DNA of 9,692 bases from Candidatus Aminicenantota bacterium (GTDB lineage Bacteria; Acidobacteriota; Aminicenantia; UBA2199). The notes under the pieces were generated by a model. It was not told where the DNA came from, ran no database searches, and saw nothing but the letters and a program-made list of their open reading frames with translations. The position numbers were made by a program, and so were the translations under genes. The stretch spans positions 6,792,160-6,801,851 of the forward strand of contig CP070627.1 of the NCBI GenBank assembly GCA_020355945.1. Direction: 5' to 3'. Shown in pieces: positions 1 to 6,782 of the stretch. How positions within the stretch are numbered: the first letter of the stretch is position 1; every line of letters starts with the position of its first letter.

Positions 1-398
1 GTGAGGGTCTCATTATCCACCTGGGTTAATTTTTCGGTATTATAGGTGATAGAGGGGGGGACCTGGCCATAGACATCGTACAGCACACCGGTCCTGTCTT
101 TTAAATTAAATTGGAGCCTGTCGCCGCTGATCACAGTTTCATTGGAAACCATGGTGACCCGGCCTTTGGCAATAATTTCTTTGGTTTTTTGATTAAATTC
201 CATATAATCCGCATATATCCTGTATTCTTCCCAGGATATTTCCACGTTGCCTGAGGCCACTACCCGATCCTCTGTAATCTCCTGGTGTTCCGCCTGGAGG
301 ATTTTAGGAAGAGTTCGCTGGGCCTGGCCGGTCTGAGCAACTGCATCCCAAAACAACACCAAAAATAAAATAACCAAAATAATATTTTTTACTCTCAT
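1..398 (-). CDS. lptD: LPS-assembly protein LptD/OstA-like, N-terminal part (runs off left edge)
   Basis: The minus frame opens with ATG at 396-398 and stays open to the window edge, giving 132 codons. Residues 1-21 form a classic signal peptide: Arg/Lys start, a hydrophobic run of Ile/Leu/Val/Phe, and an AVA|Q cleavage site after residue 21. The rest reads as the beta-rich OstA/LptA-type domain, with alternating short strands around phrases such as ASGNVEI, IYADYMEF, AKGRVTM, ISGDRLQFNL and the TGVLYDVYG turn. In LptD this periplasmic domain receives lipopolysaccharide from LptA and precedes an outer-membrane beta-barrel; the barrel would lie outside the window. The TG-turn followed by a Tyr- and Thr-rich stretch favours LptD over LptA, but with only the N-terminus visible an LptA-like protein cannot be excluded. 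There is no Shine-Dalgarno before the ATG (upstream bases are AAAACA). It is divergent from the kinase gene at 626. Confidence 0.75.
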   Translation of the reverse strand, partial: MRVKNIILVILFLVLFWDAVAQTGQAQRTLPKILQAEHQEITEDRVVASGNVEISWEEYRIYADYMEFNQKTKEIIAKGRVTMVSNETVISGDRLQFNLKDRTGVLYDVYGQVPPSITYNTEKLTQVDNETL

Positions 399-470
399 TG
401 TTTTAAAATAGAATTTATCACATCTTACCTATTTTAATCAATACTTTTGGTGATTTTATTTGAAATAAAC

Positions 471-504
471 CACAAAAAACACAAAAGACACAAAAGACAC
501 AAAA
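471..504. repeat. 9-bp tandem repeat (CACAAAAGA, about 3.8 copies)
   Basis: Copies lie at 471-479 (cacaaaaaa), 480-488 and 489-497 (both cacaaaaga) and 498-504 (partial, cacaaaa). It sits in the divergent intergenic region between lptD and the kinase gene. Because the period is a multiple of three, the minus strand reads as a repeated Phe-Cys-Val tripeptide, which creates a spurious small ORF at 418-600. The rest of 399-625 is AT-rich and holds nothing else I can recognise apart from the promoter at 591-619. Confidence 0.8.
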
Positions 505-590
505 TAAATTTTTTCTTTTTTGTATCGCTTTATGTCTGTTGTGGGTAATTGTTTTCCGGGATATGAATGGCTGGTTTATGAATTTTTGAT

Positions 591-619
591 TTGACATCAA
601 GGGAATATTTGATTAAAAT
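591..619 (+). promoter_or_regulatory. sigma70-like promoter of the kinase gene, predicting a leaderless mRNA
   Basis: A perfect -35 box TTGACA (591-596) is followed by a 17-bp spacer and -10 box TAAAAT (614-619). A start about 7 nt beyond the -10 falls on or next to base 626, the A of the ATG. No Shine-Dalgarno precedes that ATG, consistent with leaderless translation. A short inverted repeat, TTGAT-N5-ATCAA (586-600), overlaps the -35 and could be an operator or chance. Confidence 0.75.
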
Positions 620-625
620 TCTGTC

Positions 626-1261
626 ATGACTAAAATTTCTTTTTCCGGGTTCTCAGGCAGTGGGAAGACGTCGCTGCTGGCAGAAGTAAAAAAGATATTA
701 TCTCTCAAATGCAAAGTCGAATCTATCGATGAAATTAAAGGGAAGAATCCCTTTGACAGCGATCAAAAATCCTCTTTCATCAGCCACTTTTTTCTCCTTT
801 CCACCCAGGTGAACGAGGAAAATATAAAGGCCATGACAGGTTCGGATTACCTCTTGTGCGACCAATCAGTCCTGGATCATTGGATCAACTGGAACGATTA
901 TATCTCTGGTAAAGAGACCATCCCGCAACTGGAAGAGAAACATAAGGCATTAAAGGACTTATACCGTTTATGGATTCAAACCTATGATATGATTTTCTTA
1001 ATCCGGCTGGATTTGAACCAGTTGGAAAAACGGGAATTCAATAATGAGATCAGGATCGCAGATTTGGAACATGTTAAAAAGATCGATGAGTTGTATAAAG
1101 CCGCCATTGATGCTGATAATTTAAAGGTGATTGAAATCTGGAATAACACCACCATTGACGAAAGCGCCCTCGAGATTGTGAAATTCATTTCGGAATTCAA
1201 ACAAAAAGAGGAAGAAGAAAAAAAGCAAGAAGCTGAAAAGCAGGATCAACAAAAAGTTTAA
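626..1261 (+). CDS. P-loop nucleoside/nucleotide-kinase-like ATPase (AAA_28/NadR-kinase-like)
   Basis: This 211-residue protein opens directly into a P-loop. Strand ISFSGF leads to Walker A GFSGSGKTS at residues 8-16 (Lys14, Thr15), so the start at 626 cannot be moved downstream. Residues 74-84 (DYLLCDQSVLD) look like the strand plus Asp that in small-molecule kinases of this fold binds substrate or Mg. Residues 121-128 (DMIFLIRL) are another core strand, and Arg136 and Arg143 lie where a LID-type arginine would be expected. The last 20 residues are a Glu/Lys/Gln-rich hydrophilic tail. The substrate is not identifiable. The gene ends 47 bases before a ThyX homologue and probably shares its transcript, so a role in nucleotide metabolism is a reasonable inference only. 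A generic P-loop NTPase is the alternative. No ribosome-binding site precedes the ATG (see the promoter entry). Confidence 0.75.
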   Translation: MTKISFSGFSGSGKTSLLAEVKKILSLKCKVESIDEIKGKNPFDSDQKSSFISHFFLLSTQVNEENIKAMTGSDYLLCDQSVLDHWINWNDYISGKETIPQLEEKHKALKDLYRLWIQTYDMIFLIRLDLNQLEKREFNNEIRIADLEHVKKIDELYKAAIDADNLKVIEIWNNTTIDESALEIVKFISEFKQKEEEEKKQEAEKQDQQKV

Positions 1262-1308
1262 CCACCCCTACCCCAGGGATTCGGAAGCAGGAATGAGAGG
1301 AAGTAAAG

Positions 1309-2781
1309 TTGAATATCAAGCTGGCAGGATATAATGTCGAAGCTGAAATCCTTGAGAAACTAACCCCCCTGGAAGGCGAGCCCTTAACCCCTGAAGTTTT
1401 AAGTGCGGCCTACGCCAGGATAAGCCGCAGTGAAAAGGATATTCCCACCTTAAGACAGGAGGCCAGGAAAGATGTTTACCGGGCCAGGAAATCCAATAAA
1501 ACCATTATCTTTAAAATGGGGCATCATTCCGTGGCCGAGCATGCGGTGTTTAATTTTGATATCCTGGGGGTTTCGCGGTTAGCCCTGGAAGAAATTGAAA
1601 AATTTCGCCTGGTTTCTTATACTGAAAAATCCCAACGGTATGTGACCCTGGCAGGCGACTATGTACTTCCCGTCGAGATCATTGATAACCATGACAGGAA
1701 ATGTTTTAATGAGATGATAGAGCTCCAGAATGCGTTTTATAAGAGATCTTTTGATATTTTAAAGGAGTGTCTTTTGGACAAATACCCGGACCGGGTAAAG
1801 AAAAAATCCGGCCTGGATGTAGTGGAAGGTTGGGCCAAAGAGGATGCGCGGTATATTCTTTCCCTGGCTACCCAGGGTCAGGTGGGAGTGACCATTAACG
1901 CCAGGAACTTAGAGCACCTGTTCCGGCGATTTTCCCTCAGTCAGCGAAAGGAAGTCCGGGAAATTGGGAAAGAAATGTTTAACCAGGTGGAAAAGGTTGC
2001 TCCTTCTTTGATTCTTTTCCCGGAGCCCTCGAAATTTGAAACCGCATTGAAGGATTCTTTTAAAACGTATGTCCTGGAAAACAGTCCCATTGACAGCGAT
2101 TTTCAATCTCCGGGAATAATAAAAGAGCCGGTGCTTCTTCAATATACTCAAAATGCCGATGATTTGGTATTGGCTTCGTTTTTAGCTATGTTCGGCAGTA
2201 TGGATTACAATCGGGCTTATGGGGTATTAGAGGGGATGAAGCCTGGTGAAAAGGAGAATTTGTTTAAAGAGTTGTTTAAGCATATGGAATTTTTTGATGC
2301 GCCGCCCCGGGATTTTGAATGGGTGGATTTTACGTTTCAGGCGGTGGTGAGTGCTTCTAATTTTGCCCAGTTAAAGCGTCACCGCATGGCTACATTGATC
2401 CCGGGAGACTATGACATCGGATTTGAGAATACCATACCGGAAAGTATCCGGGAAAGTGGTCTTGAAGGGGAGTTTAAAGAGATTATTGCTGAGACCAACC
2501 GGGTTTATTTGCGGTTAAGAGAAAGGTATGGACCTGCGGCGGATTATATTTTGACTAATTCTCATTGTCGGCCGGTGGTGATGAAGATGAATTTGCGGGA
2601 GTTTTATCATTTTGTGCGTTTGCGGTCGGATGAGCATACGCAGTGGGACATCCGGGATTTATCCGATCAACTGCTTCGAATGGTCAAAGAGATCATGCCC
2701 TATGCTGCGATGTTATTATGCGGCAAGAGTGATTTTGTCGAAGAATTTGAGCGTATTTACAATAAAAAATGGGTTTATTGA
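1309..2781 (+). CDS. thyX: Duplicated (double-length) FAD-dependent thymidylate synthase ThyX homologue
   Basis: ThyX methylates dUMP to dTMP using methylene-tetrahydrofolate and FAD; standard subunits are about 220-250 residues. This protein has 490 and reads as two ThyX-like halves. The N-terminal half (about 30-235) has the HHSVAEH segment (72-78) and a signature region KFRLVSYTEKSQRY (98-111): the Ser, Glu, Ser, Arg and Tyr of the canonical RHRxxSxNExSxRY are kept, but RHR has become KFR. The C-terminal half (about 280-470) keeps Gln354 and RHR (357-359) but loses the Glu/Ser/Arg-Tyr part. It also retains the ThyX C-terminal block NLREFYHFVRLR...TQWDIR (428-449). Start is TTG at 1309, preceded by GAGG (1297-1300) with 8-nt spacing; no in-frame ATG fits. 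It lies downstream of the kinase gene in a probable operon. Family membership is firm; catalytic competence is uncertain given the split motif. Double-length ThyX proteins are known in some bacteria, e.g. Chlamydia. Confidence 0.88.
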   Translation: MNIKLAGYNVEAEILEKLTPLEGEPLTPEVLSAAYARISRSEKDIPTLRQEARKDVYRARKSNKTIIFKMGHHSVAEHAVFNFDILGVSRLALEEIEKFRLVSYTEKSQRYVTLAGDYVLPVEIIDNHDRKCFNEMIELQNAFYKRSFDILKECLLDKYPDRVKKKSGLDVVEGWAKEDARYILSLATQGQVGVTINARNLEHLFRRFSLSQRKEVREIGKEMFNQVEKVAPSLILFPEPSKFETALKDSFKTYVLENSPIDSDFQSPGIIKEPVLLQYTQNADDLVLASFLAMFGSMDYNRAYGVLEGMKPGEKENLFKELFKHMEFFDAPPRDFEWVDFTFQAVVSASNFAQLKRHRMATLIPGDYDIGFENTIPESIRESGLEGEFKEIIAETNRVYLRLRERYGPAADYILTNSHCRPVVMKMNLREFYHFVRLRSDEHTQWDIRDLSDQLLRMVKEIMPYAAMLLCGKSDFVEEFERIYNKKWVY

Positions 2782-2796
2782 TATAAAGGAATTTGG

Positions 2797-2825
2797 TTGC
2801 AAAAAAGTTTCAAGGGTATTATAAT
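2797..2825 (+). promoter_or_regulatory. sigma70-like promoter of the ATPase gene, predicting a leaderless mRNA
   Basis: The -35-like TTGCAA (2797-2802), a 17-bp spacer and a perfect -10 TATAAT (2820-2825) lie just after the thyX stop. The -10 ends 6 nt before the ATG at 2832, the same geometry as at 614-626, placing the start site at or beside the A of ATG. An AAGGG at 2812-2816 is too far upstream to serve as ribosome-binding site and overlaps the promoter spacer. Confidence 0.65.
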
Positions 2826-2831
2826 TAAACA

Positions 2832-3944
2832 ATGAATACAAAAAAAAATAATATGAAATACCGCCTGGATGTTGCTTTTATCAATAGAGATAGAGAATTG
2901 CAGTTTTTGAAGAATTTTGTTGACAGCAGGCCCTTTGAGATTCTTTTTCTTCACGGCCCCAAATCATCGGGAAAAACAACGCTGCTGTATCAATTTATTG
3001 AACAACTGCAAAAAGAACAAAAACTGGACGTCAAATTCTTAAACCTGAGAAAAAAACAAAAAAGAAATTATAAAGATTTTATCCGTATTTTTTTCGGTAT
3101 TGATTACTCCCGGTCAAAAGGGGATGTAAAGGAAAAGAGGGAGTACAGTTTATTTAATTTTTTTAAACTTTCGGTAGAAGTTCTAAAAGGAATGGAAAGT
3201 GGTGAGTTAGACCCTTTTGAAATAATGGAAAGAGAATTTCTCAAAAGAAATCAAAAAGGTGTCAAACCGGTGGTGATTATCGATGAACTCCAGGCCATCG
3301 ATCATATTTATATGAACAATGGAAAAGACCGGCAGGTGATTATTGAATTGTTTAATTTTTTTGTGGCCATGACCAAAGAAAGCCACCTGGCACATGTCAT
3401 TATTGCTTCATCGGATGGGTATTTCTTAAATACGGTTTATACGGATTCGCGATTGAAACAGGCTTCGGAGTTTTACAAAGTGGATTATCTTCCCAAAGAA
3501 GATGTAATGGAGTGGTTGTTGAACCTGGAAAAATATTCAAAAATAAAAGATTATAAGCTGACGCGGGAACAAGTGGAAAAAATATGGGATGCTGTGGGCG
3601 GCAGCATGTGGGAAATCCAGTATTTTTTGACTCATCTTTTCGATAACCCTATCGACCAACTCTTGACTCTTTACAGCGAAAAAATGAAAGGCACCATTGC
3701 CCATTACACAATGTTTGACAGGAAAAAGATAAAACTGCTTCGTCTCATCAATGAAAAAGGAATTTTGAAATATATGGACCCGGAACTGGAAGCCCTGGGA
3801 ATAGAAATCCCGGAGTTAGAGGAATTGTTAAGAGATATGGTCAGGAATAATATACTTTATTTTGATCCGATAAAGGCCACCTACTCTCCCCAGGCCAGGA
3901 GTTACCAATGGGGAATTCAATTGTATTTGGATAGTCTACCTTAG
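2832..3944 (+). CDS. ATPase_2-type AAA/STAND ATP-binding protein with C-terminal winged-helix-like region
   Basis: This 370-residue protein has the layout of the ATPase_2 (archaeal-type ATPase) family. A leader box FINRDRELQFL (17-27) precedes Walker A GPKSSGKTT (42-50, Lys48). Walker B is PVVIIDELQAI (146-156, with Asp151-Glu152), and a sensor-1-like strand VIIASSDGYF lies at 189-198. A helical region follows, and residues from about 298 to 370 (KIKLLRLINEKG...LEELLRDMVRNNILYF) resemble a winged helix-turn-helix. The middle (70-145) is lysine-rich and less recognisable. The cellular role is unknown; relatives are signalling or regulatory STAND-like ATPases, and some are linked to mobile or defence loci. 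It lies 50 nt after thyX but has its own promoter, so it need not be co-transcribed. A downstream ATG at codon 8 (2853) also lacks a Shine-Dalgarno, so the first ATG is kept. Confidence 0.75.
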   Translation: MNTKKNNMKYRLDVAFINRDRELQFLKNFVDSRPFEILFLHGPKSSGKTTLLYQFIEQLQKEQKLDVKFLNLRKKQKRNYKDFIRIFFGIDYSRSKGDVKEKREYSLFNFFKLSVEVLKGMESGELDPFEIMEREFLKRNQKGVKPVVIIDELQAIDHIYMNNGKDRQVIIELFNFFVAMTKESHLAHVIIASSDGYFLNTVYTDSRLKQASEFYKVDYLPKEDVMEWLLNLEKYSKIKDYKLTREQVEKIWDAVGGSMWEIQYFLTHLFDNPIDQLLTLYSEKMKGTIAHYTMFDRKKIKLLRLINEKGILKYMDPELEALGIEIPELEELLRDMVRNNILYFDPIKATYSPQARSYQWGIQLYLDSLP

Positions 3945-3978
3945 TAGTTGAAAATTCTGGAATAGCATTCCATAAAGA

Positions 3979-3999
3979 TTTTCCCGGCCACCAGGAAAA
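3979..3999. terminator. Weak hairpin in the convergent gap (possible terminator)
   Basis: TTTTCC (3979-3984) and GGAAAA (3994-3999) form a 6-bp stem around a 9-nt loop between the convergent ATPase and WD40 genes. No clear T-tract follows on either strand beyond the arms themselves, so this is at best a weak bidirectional terminator. The rest of 3945-4061 shows only a T7 tract on the minus strand past the WD40 stop. Confidence 0.25.
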
Positions 4000-4061
4000 C
4001 AATCAAAGTATAATGAACTTTTGTCGAATCAAAGCCGCCTAAAAAAATCTACCTTTCCTTC

Positions 4062-6362
4062 CTACTTTCCACCCTTCTTACCTTCTAAAGCCTTTCTAAA
4101 CTCAGGTAAATCTTTTGCCGGGTACAGGGCCAGGCGGTCTCGATAATAGAGCATCTGTAGTGCAGTGTCGGATGAGGCCACGAATTTGCTATCTTTTTCA
4201 TGCAAAGCAATGGCGTTATCTCCAGGCAGAAGGGTAATGGTATAAATGAGTTGCCCGGTCTCCATATCCCAACATTTGATGGTGTTATCCTCACTTCCAG
4301 AAACAATAAACCGGTTATCCGAGCTGATGAAGACGGACCAAACAGTATCTTTATGTCCCTCCAATGTTTTAATCAGAAAGCCTTTTTCAATATCCCAAAC
4401 ATCGACTACAGCCTCAGAACTTCCTGAAACCATCAAACGGCTATCCGGACTAATGAAGACGGACCAAACGATCCCTTTATATCCTTCCAATGTACGAATC
4501 AAGCGGCCGCTTTCTATATCCCATACCTTTATGGTTTTATCATCACATCCTGAAACAATCCACCGGTTATTTGGGCTGATAAAGACAGAGTGTACATTAC
4601 CTTCATGTCCTTCCAGTGTTTTAATCAGGCGGCCGCTTTTCAAATCCCATAGTTTTACTGTTCCTCCATCACTTCCTGATACCAGCCAACGGTTATCTGA
4701 ACTGATGAAGATTGAATTAACTAAATCAGTGTGTTCTTTCAATGTTTTAATATGACATCCGCTTTCAAAATCCCACAATTTAATGGTTCTATCAGAACTA
4801 CCTGAAACCATCAATCGGTTATCAGGACTGATGGCGAGTGATCTAACCGCCCATTCCTGTTCTACTAATGTTTTAATCAGGCGGCCACTTTCCAAATCCC
4901 ACAATTTGATTGTCTCGTCAGAATTTCCTGAAACCATTCGTTTGTTATCTGGACTGATGAAAACGGAGTATATGCTCCCTTTATGTCCTTCCATTGTTTG
5001 AATATGAATATGTCGTTCGTTTTCCGGATCCAACAATTTCAACGCTCCATGAACATTTCCTGATACTATCCATTGGTTATCCGGGCTGATGGCGACTGCT
5101 ATAACCGAATATTCTTTTTCTAATAATGTTTGAATCAAGCTCCTGCTTTTTAAATCCCACAATTTCAACTCTCCATCACCACTTCCTGAAACAATCCGTT
5201 GGTTATCAGTGCTGATGGCAACGGCATTAACTTTATATTTATGTCCTTCCAGGGTATTGACCAGGCGGCCGCTAGCAAGGTCCCATAATTTCACCGTTCC
5301 ATCACCACTTCCTGAAACAATCCATCGGTTATCTTGACTGATGGCGACGGATCTAACTATATCTTTATGTCCTTCCAGGGTTTTAATCAGACGGCCACTT
5401 TTTATATCCCACAATTTAACAGTACGGTCATAACTACCTGAAACTATTCTCTTGTTATCTTGACTGATGAAAACAGAGTAGACTCTACTTTTATGACCTT
5501 CCAATATTCGAATGAGTTGGCCGCTTTTTATATCCCATATCTTGACTGTTTTATCATTACTTCCTGAAACAAGCCACTGGTTATCTGGACTGATAAAGAC
5601 GGAATTAACTGCATATTTATGTCCTTTCAATGTTTGAATATGCTGGCCGCTTTCCAAATCCCAAAGTTTGATGGTTTTATCATCACTTCCTGAAACAATC
5701 CACCGGTTATCCGGGCTGATATAGACGGAATTAACTGCATATTTGTGTCCTTCTAATGTCCCAATCAGGCGGGCGCTTTTCAAATCCCACAATTTCACGG
5801 TACCGTAATCACTACTGGAAACCATAAACCGACTATCTCTGCTCACTACCACTGCACTCACACTGGAAATGTGGCCCTGGGCCAATACCGGTGAAAGCTT
5901 CAACGCTTCGGTACCGGGCGCTCCTGCACCGAAATAGACGTTTTTTTTATGATTCTTCATAATAAAATCACTGCCATAGAAACCAGCACCTGTAAAATCA
6001 TTGCCTCTAACAGTACACGCATCAAATGCTGCAGTCATGAAATTGCTCATACTAAAATCCGAGTCTTTTATCGTACAATTTTCAAATTGACAATTTCTAA
6101 AATTACAGTGATGGGCCACGGCTTTTTCAAATCGAACGTTTCTAAAGATGGAACCGCTGAAATCTGAGCCCTTCACATTTGTTCTTTTAAACGTGACATC
6201 TTCGAATATCGTACCAGTGAAAATCGAATCCTCCATCGAAGATTCAGTAAAACATGTATTCTTGAAAACCATATGTGGCAGGGTCCACCTTCTTAACAAT
6301 GCGCTCCTGAGGTTAAACTTCCCCGGAAGGTGGGATAGAACCATTTTCTGAAATGCTTCCAC
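4062..6362 (-). CDS. Piece 3: pentapeptide-repeat plus 14-blade WD40 protein
   Basis: The open frame gives 766 residues from GTG 6362, but it really continues upstream without shift to the TAA at 6387-6389 (eight more sense codons). Residues 32-133 are about 20 pentapeptide repeats with Phe usually at the central position (IFEDV, DFSGS, NFRNC, QFENC, DFTGA), expected to form a right-handed beta-helix. A linker (134-162) supplies a closing strand. Thirteen clear WD40 repeats then span 163-710, most of them 42 residues with GH...SVFISPDN...IVSGS.D.TIKLWD. A degenerate fourteenth covers 711 to about 755, suggesting two seven-bladed propellers. Such a C-terminus normally acts as the ligand-sensing part of NACHT/STAND proteins. 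No Shine-Dalgarno precedes GTG 6362, so independent expression is doubtful. The tail is Lys/Gly-rich. Confidence 0.88.
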   Translation of the reverse strand: MEAFQKMVLSHLPGKFNLRSALLRRWTLPHMVFKNTCFTESSMEDSIFTGTIFEDVTFKRTNVKGSDFSGSIFRNVRFEKAVAHHCNFRNCQFENCTIKDSDFSMSNFMTAAFDACTVRGNDFTGAGFYGSDFIMKNHKKNVYFGAGAPGTEALKLSPVLAQGHISSVSAVVVSRDSRFMVSSSDYGTVKLWDLKSARLIGTLEGHKYAVNSVYISPDNRWIVSGSDDKTIKLWDLESGQHIQTLKGHKYAVNSVFISPDNQWLVSGSNDKTVKIWDIKSGQLIRILEGHKSRVYSVFISQDNKRIVSGSYDRTVKLWDIKSGRLIKTLEGHKDIVRSVAISQDNRWIVSGSGDGTVKLWDLASGRLVNTLEGHKYKVNAVAISTDNQRIVSGSGDGELKLWDLKSRSLIQTLLEKEYSVIAVAISPDNQWIVSGNVHGALKLLDPENERHIHIQTMEGHKGSIYSVFISPDNKRMVSGNSDETIKLWDLESGRLIKTLVEQEWAVRSLAISPDNRLMVSGSSDRTIKLWDFESGCHIKTLKEHTDLVNSIFISSDNRWLVSGSDGGTVKLWDLKSGRLIKTLEGHEGNVHSVFISPNNRWIVSGCDDKTIKVWDIESGRLIRTLEGYKGIVWSVFISPDSRLMVSGSSEAVVDVWDIEKGFLIKTLEGHKDTVWSVFISSDNRFIVSGSEDNTIKCWDMETGQLIYTITLLPGDNAIALHEKDSKFVASSDTALQMLYYRDRLALYPAKDLPEFRKALEGKKGGK
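4113..5876 (-). repeat. WD40 repeat array, 126-bp period, 13 clear plus 1 degenerate unit
   Basis: Units start at protein residues 163, 205, 247, 289, 331, 373, 415, 459, 501, 543, 585, 627 and 669, with a degenerate unit from 711. All are 42 residues (126 bp) except the seventh, which has 44. Units 7 and 9 lose the GH (EKE, EQE), unit 10 has EH and unit 12 GY. The DNA is also highly similar between units, for example the recurring CTTCCTGAAAC on the plus strand, indicating recent duplication or gene conversion. Confidence 0.9.
5964..6269 (-). repeat. Pentapeptide repeats (about 20 copies)
   Basis: Residues 32-133 of piece 3 follow the A(D/N)LXX-like five-residue register, here mostly with Phe rather than Leu at the inward-facing position. 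Several units are degenerate (SMEDS, VAHHC, TIKDS). At about 102 residues this would be roughly five turns of a quadrilateral beta-helix between the NACHT helical region and the propellers. Confidence 0.8.
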
Positions 6363-6386
6363 ATCACTGATTGAAAACTCGATTTC

Positions 6387-6782
6387 TTATTTCAACGAGA
6401 ACCGATGCTTCAAAAAAACCATCTTTAAGACGTTATAAAAAATAAAAAGCACATTCTCAGAGATATTTTTTCGATGCTTCCTCTTCAGCAACCTTGTAGC
6501 CATTCGTATTATCAGATCGTCGTCTTCTATCAGGTTTCTGAAAAAAAATACGATCTCTTTGGAAAGCAGTTTCAAATTGAGAATATCGAAATTCTCTTTT
6601 ATAAACTCTTTTTTGATTTTTCGTGCGAGGAAGAATTCAAGAAAGGATTTGTGTGCAAAAGAGTAATTTCCGCCTTCATCCCGTATCAAGAAAAAAGCGG
6701 TACTCAACTCATAATCAGAATTAACCGGTTTATGCACCTTTTTGATCTTCTCTTTCAAACCAGAATTGCGTGGAAGCTTCAT
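6387..6782 (-). CDS. Piece 2: C-terminal helical part of the NACHT module
   Basis: This 131-codon fragment begins at an ATG inside piece 1. Its first roughly 15 codons are merely the out-of-frame reading of that gene. Genuine homologous sequence starts near codon 15, and residues 25-53 give the hallmark end of NACHT helical regions, FLIRDEGG followed by YSFAHKSFLEFFLARK. The rest is Leu/Ile/Lys-rich helical sequence leading to the TAA at 6387-6389. There is no Shine-Dalgarno at 6782 and no promoter, so it is unlikely to be made as a separate protein. From memory, intact relatives have more helical residues between the FW-EREDxKG and FLxRD motifs than are seen here, which may mean a small deletion accompanied the frameshift; an alignment would settle this. 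Confidence 0.7.
   Translation of the reverse strand: MKLPRNSGLKEKIKKVHKPVNSDYELSTAFFLIRDEGGNYSFAHKSFLEFFLARKIKKEFIKENFDILNLKLLSKEIVFFFRNLIEDDDLIIRMATRLLKRKHRKNISENVLFIFYNVLKMVFLKHRFSLK

Noticed and set aside
396..410. Third leaderless start: TATTTT 6 nt before the lptD ATG
   Set aside because: The spacing matches the other two, but TATTTT is only 4/6 to consensus and no -35-like box lies 16-18 bp upstream.
418..600. 60-codon minus-strand ORF upstream of lptD with a repeated Phe-Cys-Val stretch
   Set aside because: It starts at TTG without a Shine-Dalgarno, has biased low-complexity content produced by the 9-bp DNA repeat, and overlaps the kinase promoter.
586..600. TTGAT-N5-ATCAA inverted repeat over the -35 as an operator
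   Set aside because: Five-bp arms in AT-rich DNA occur often by chance, and no regulator is suggested by the context.
2612..2824. Plus-strand 70-codon ORF overlapping the thyX end
   Set aside because: It is an out-of-frame reading of the conserved ThyX C-terminal block, with no ribosome-binding site and no recognisable features.
3959..3971. GGAAT-AGC-ATTCC mini-hairpin after the ATPase gene
   Set aside because: The 5-bp AT-rich stem has a 3-nt loop and no T-tract, which is too weak to call a terminator.
4246..4755. Long plus-strand ORF (and others nearby) antisense to the WD40 array
   Set aside because: It is a shadow of the 126-bp coding repeat: a period divisible by three keeps antisense frames open. 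The translated repeats match no protein pattern and no ribosome-binding site is present.
4113..5876. Regular repeats considered as a CRISPR or noncoding tandem array
   Set aside because: The repeats are contiguous coding units with a WD40 consensus, not short repeats separated by unique spacers.
6730..6782. Programmed -1 ribosomal frameshift at the piece 1/piece 2 overlap
   Set aside because: The needed shift is +1, not -1, and no canonical slippery heptamer or clear downstream structure was seen. A recoding event is not excluded but is unsupported.
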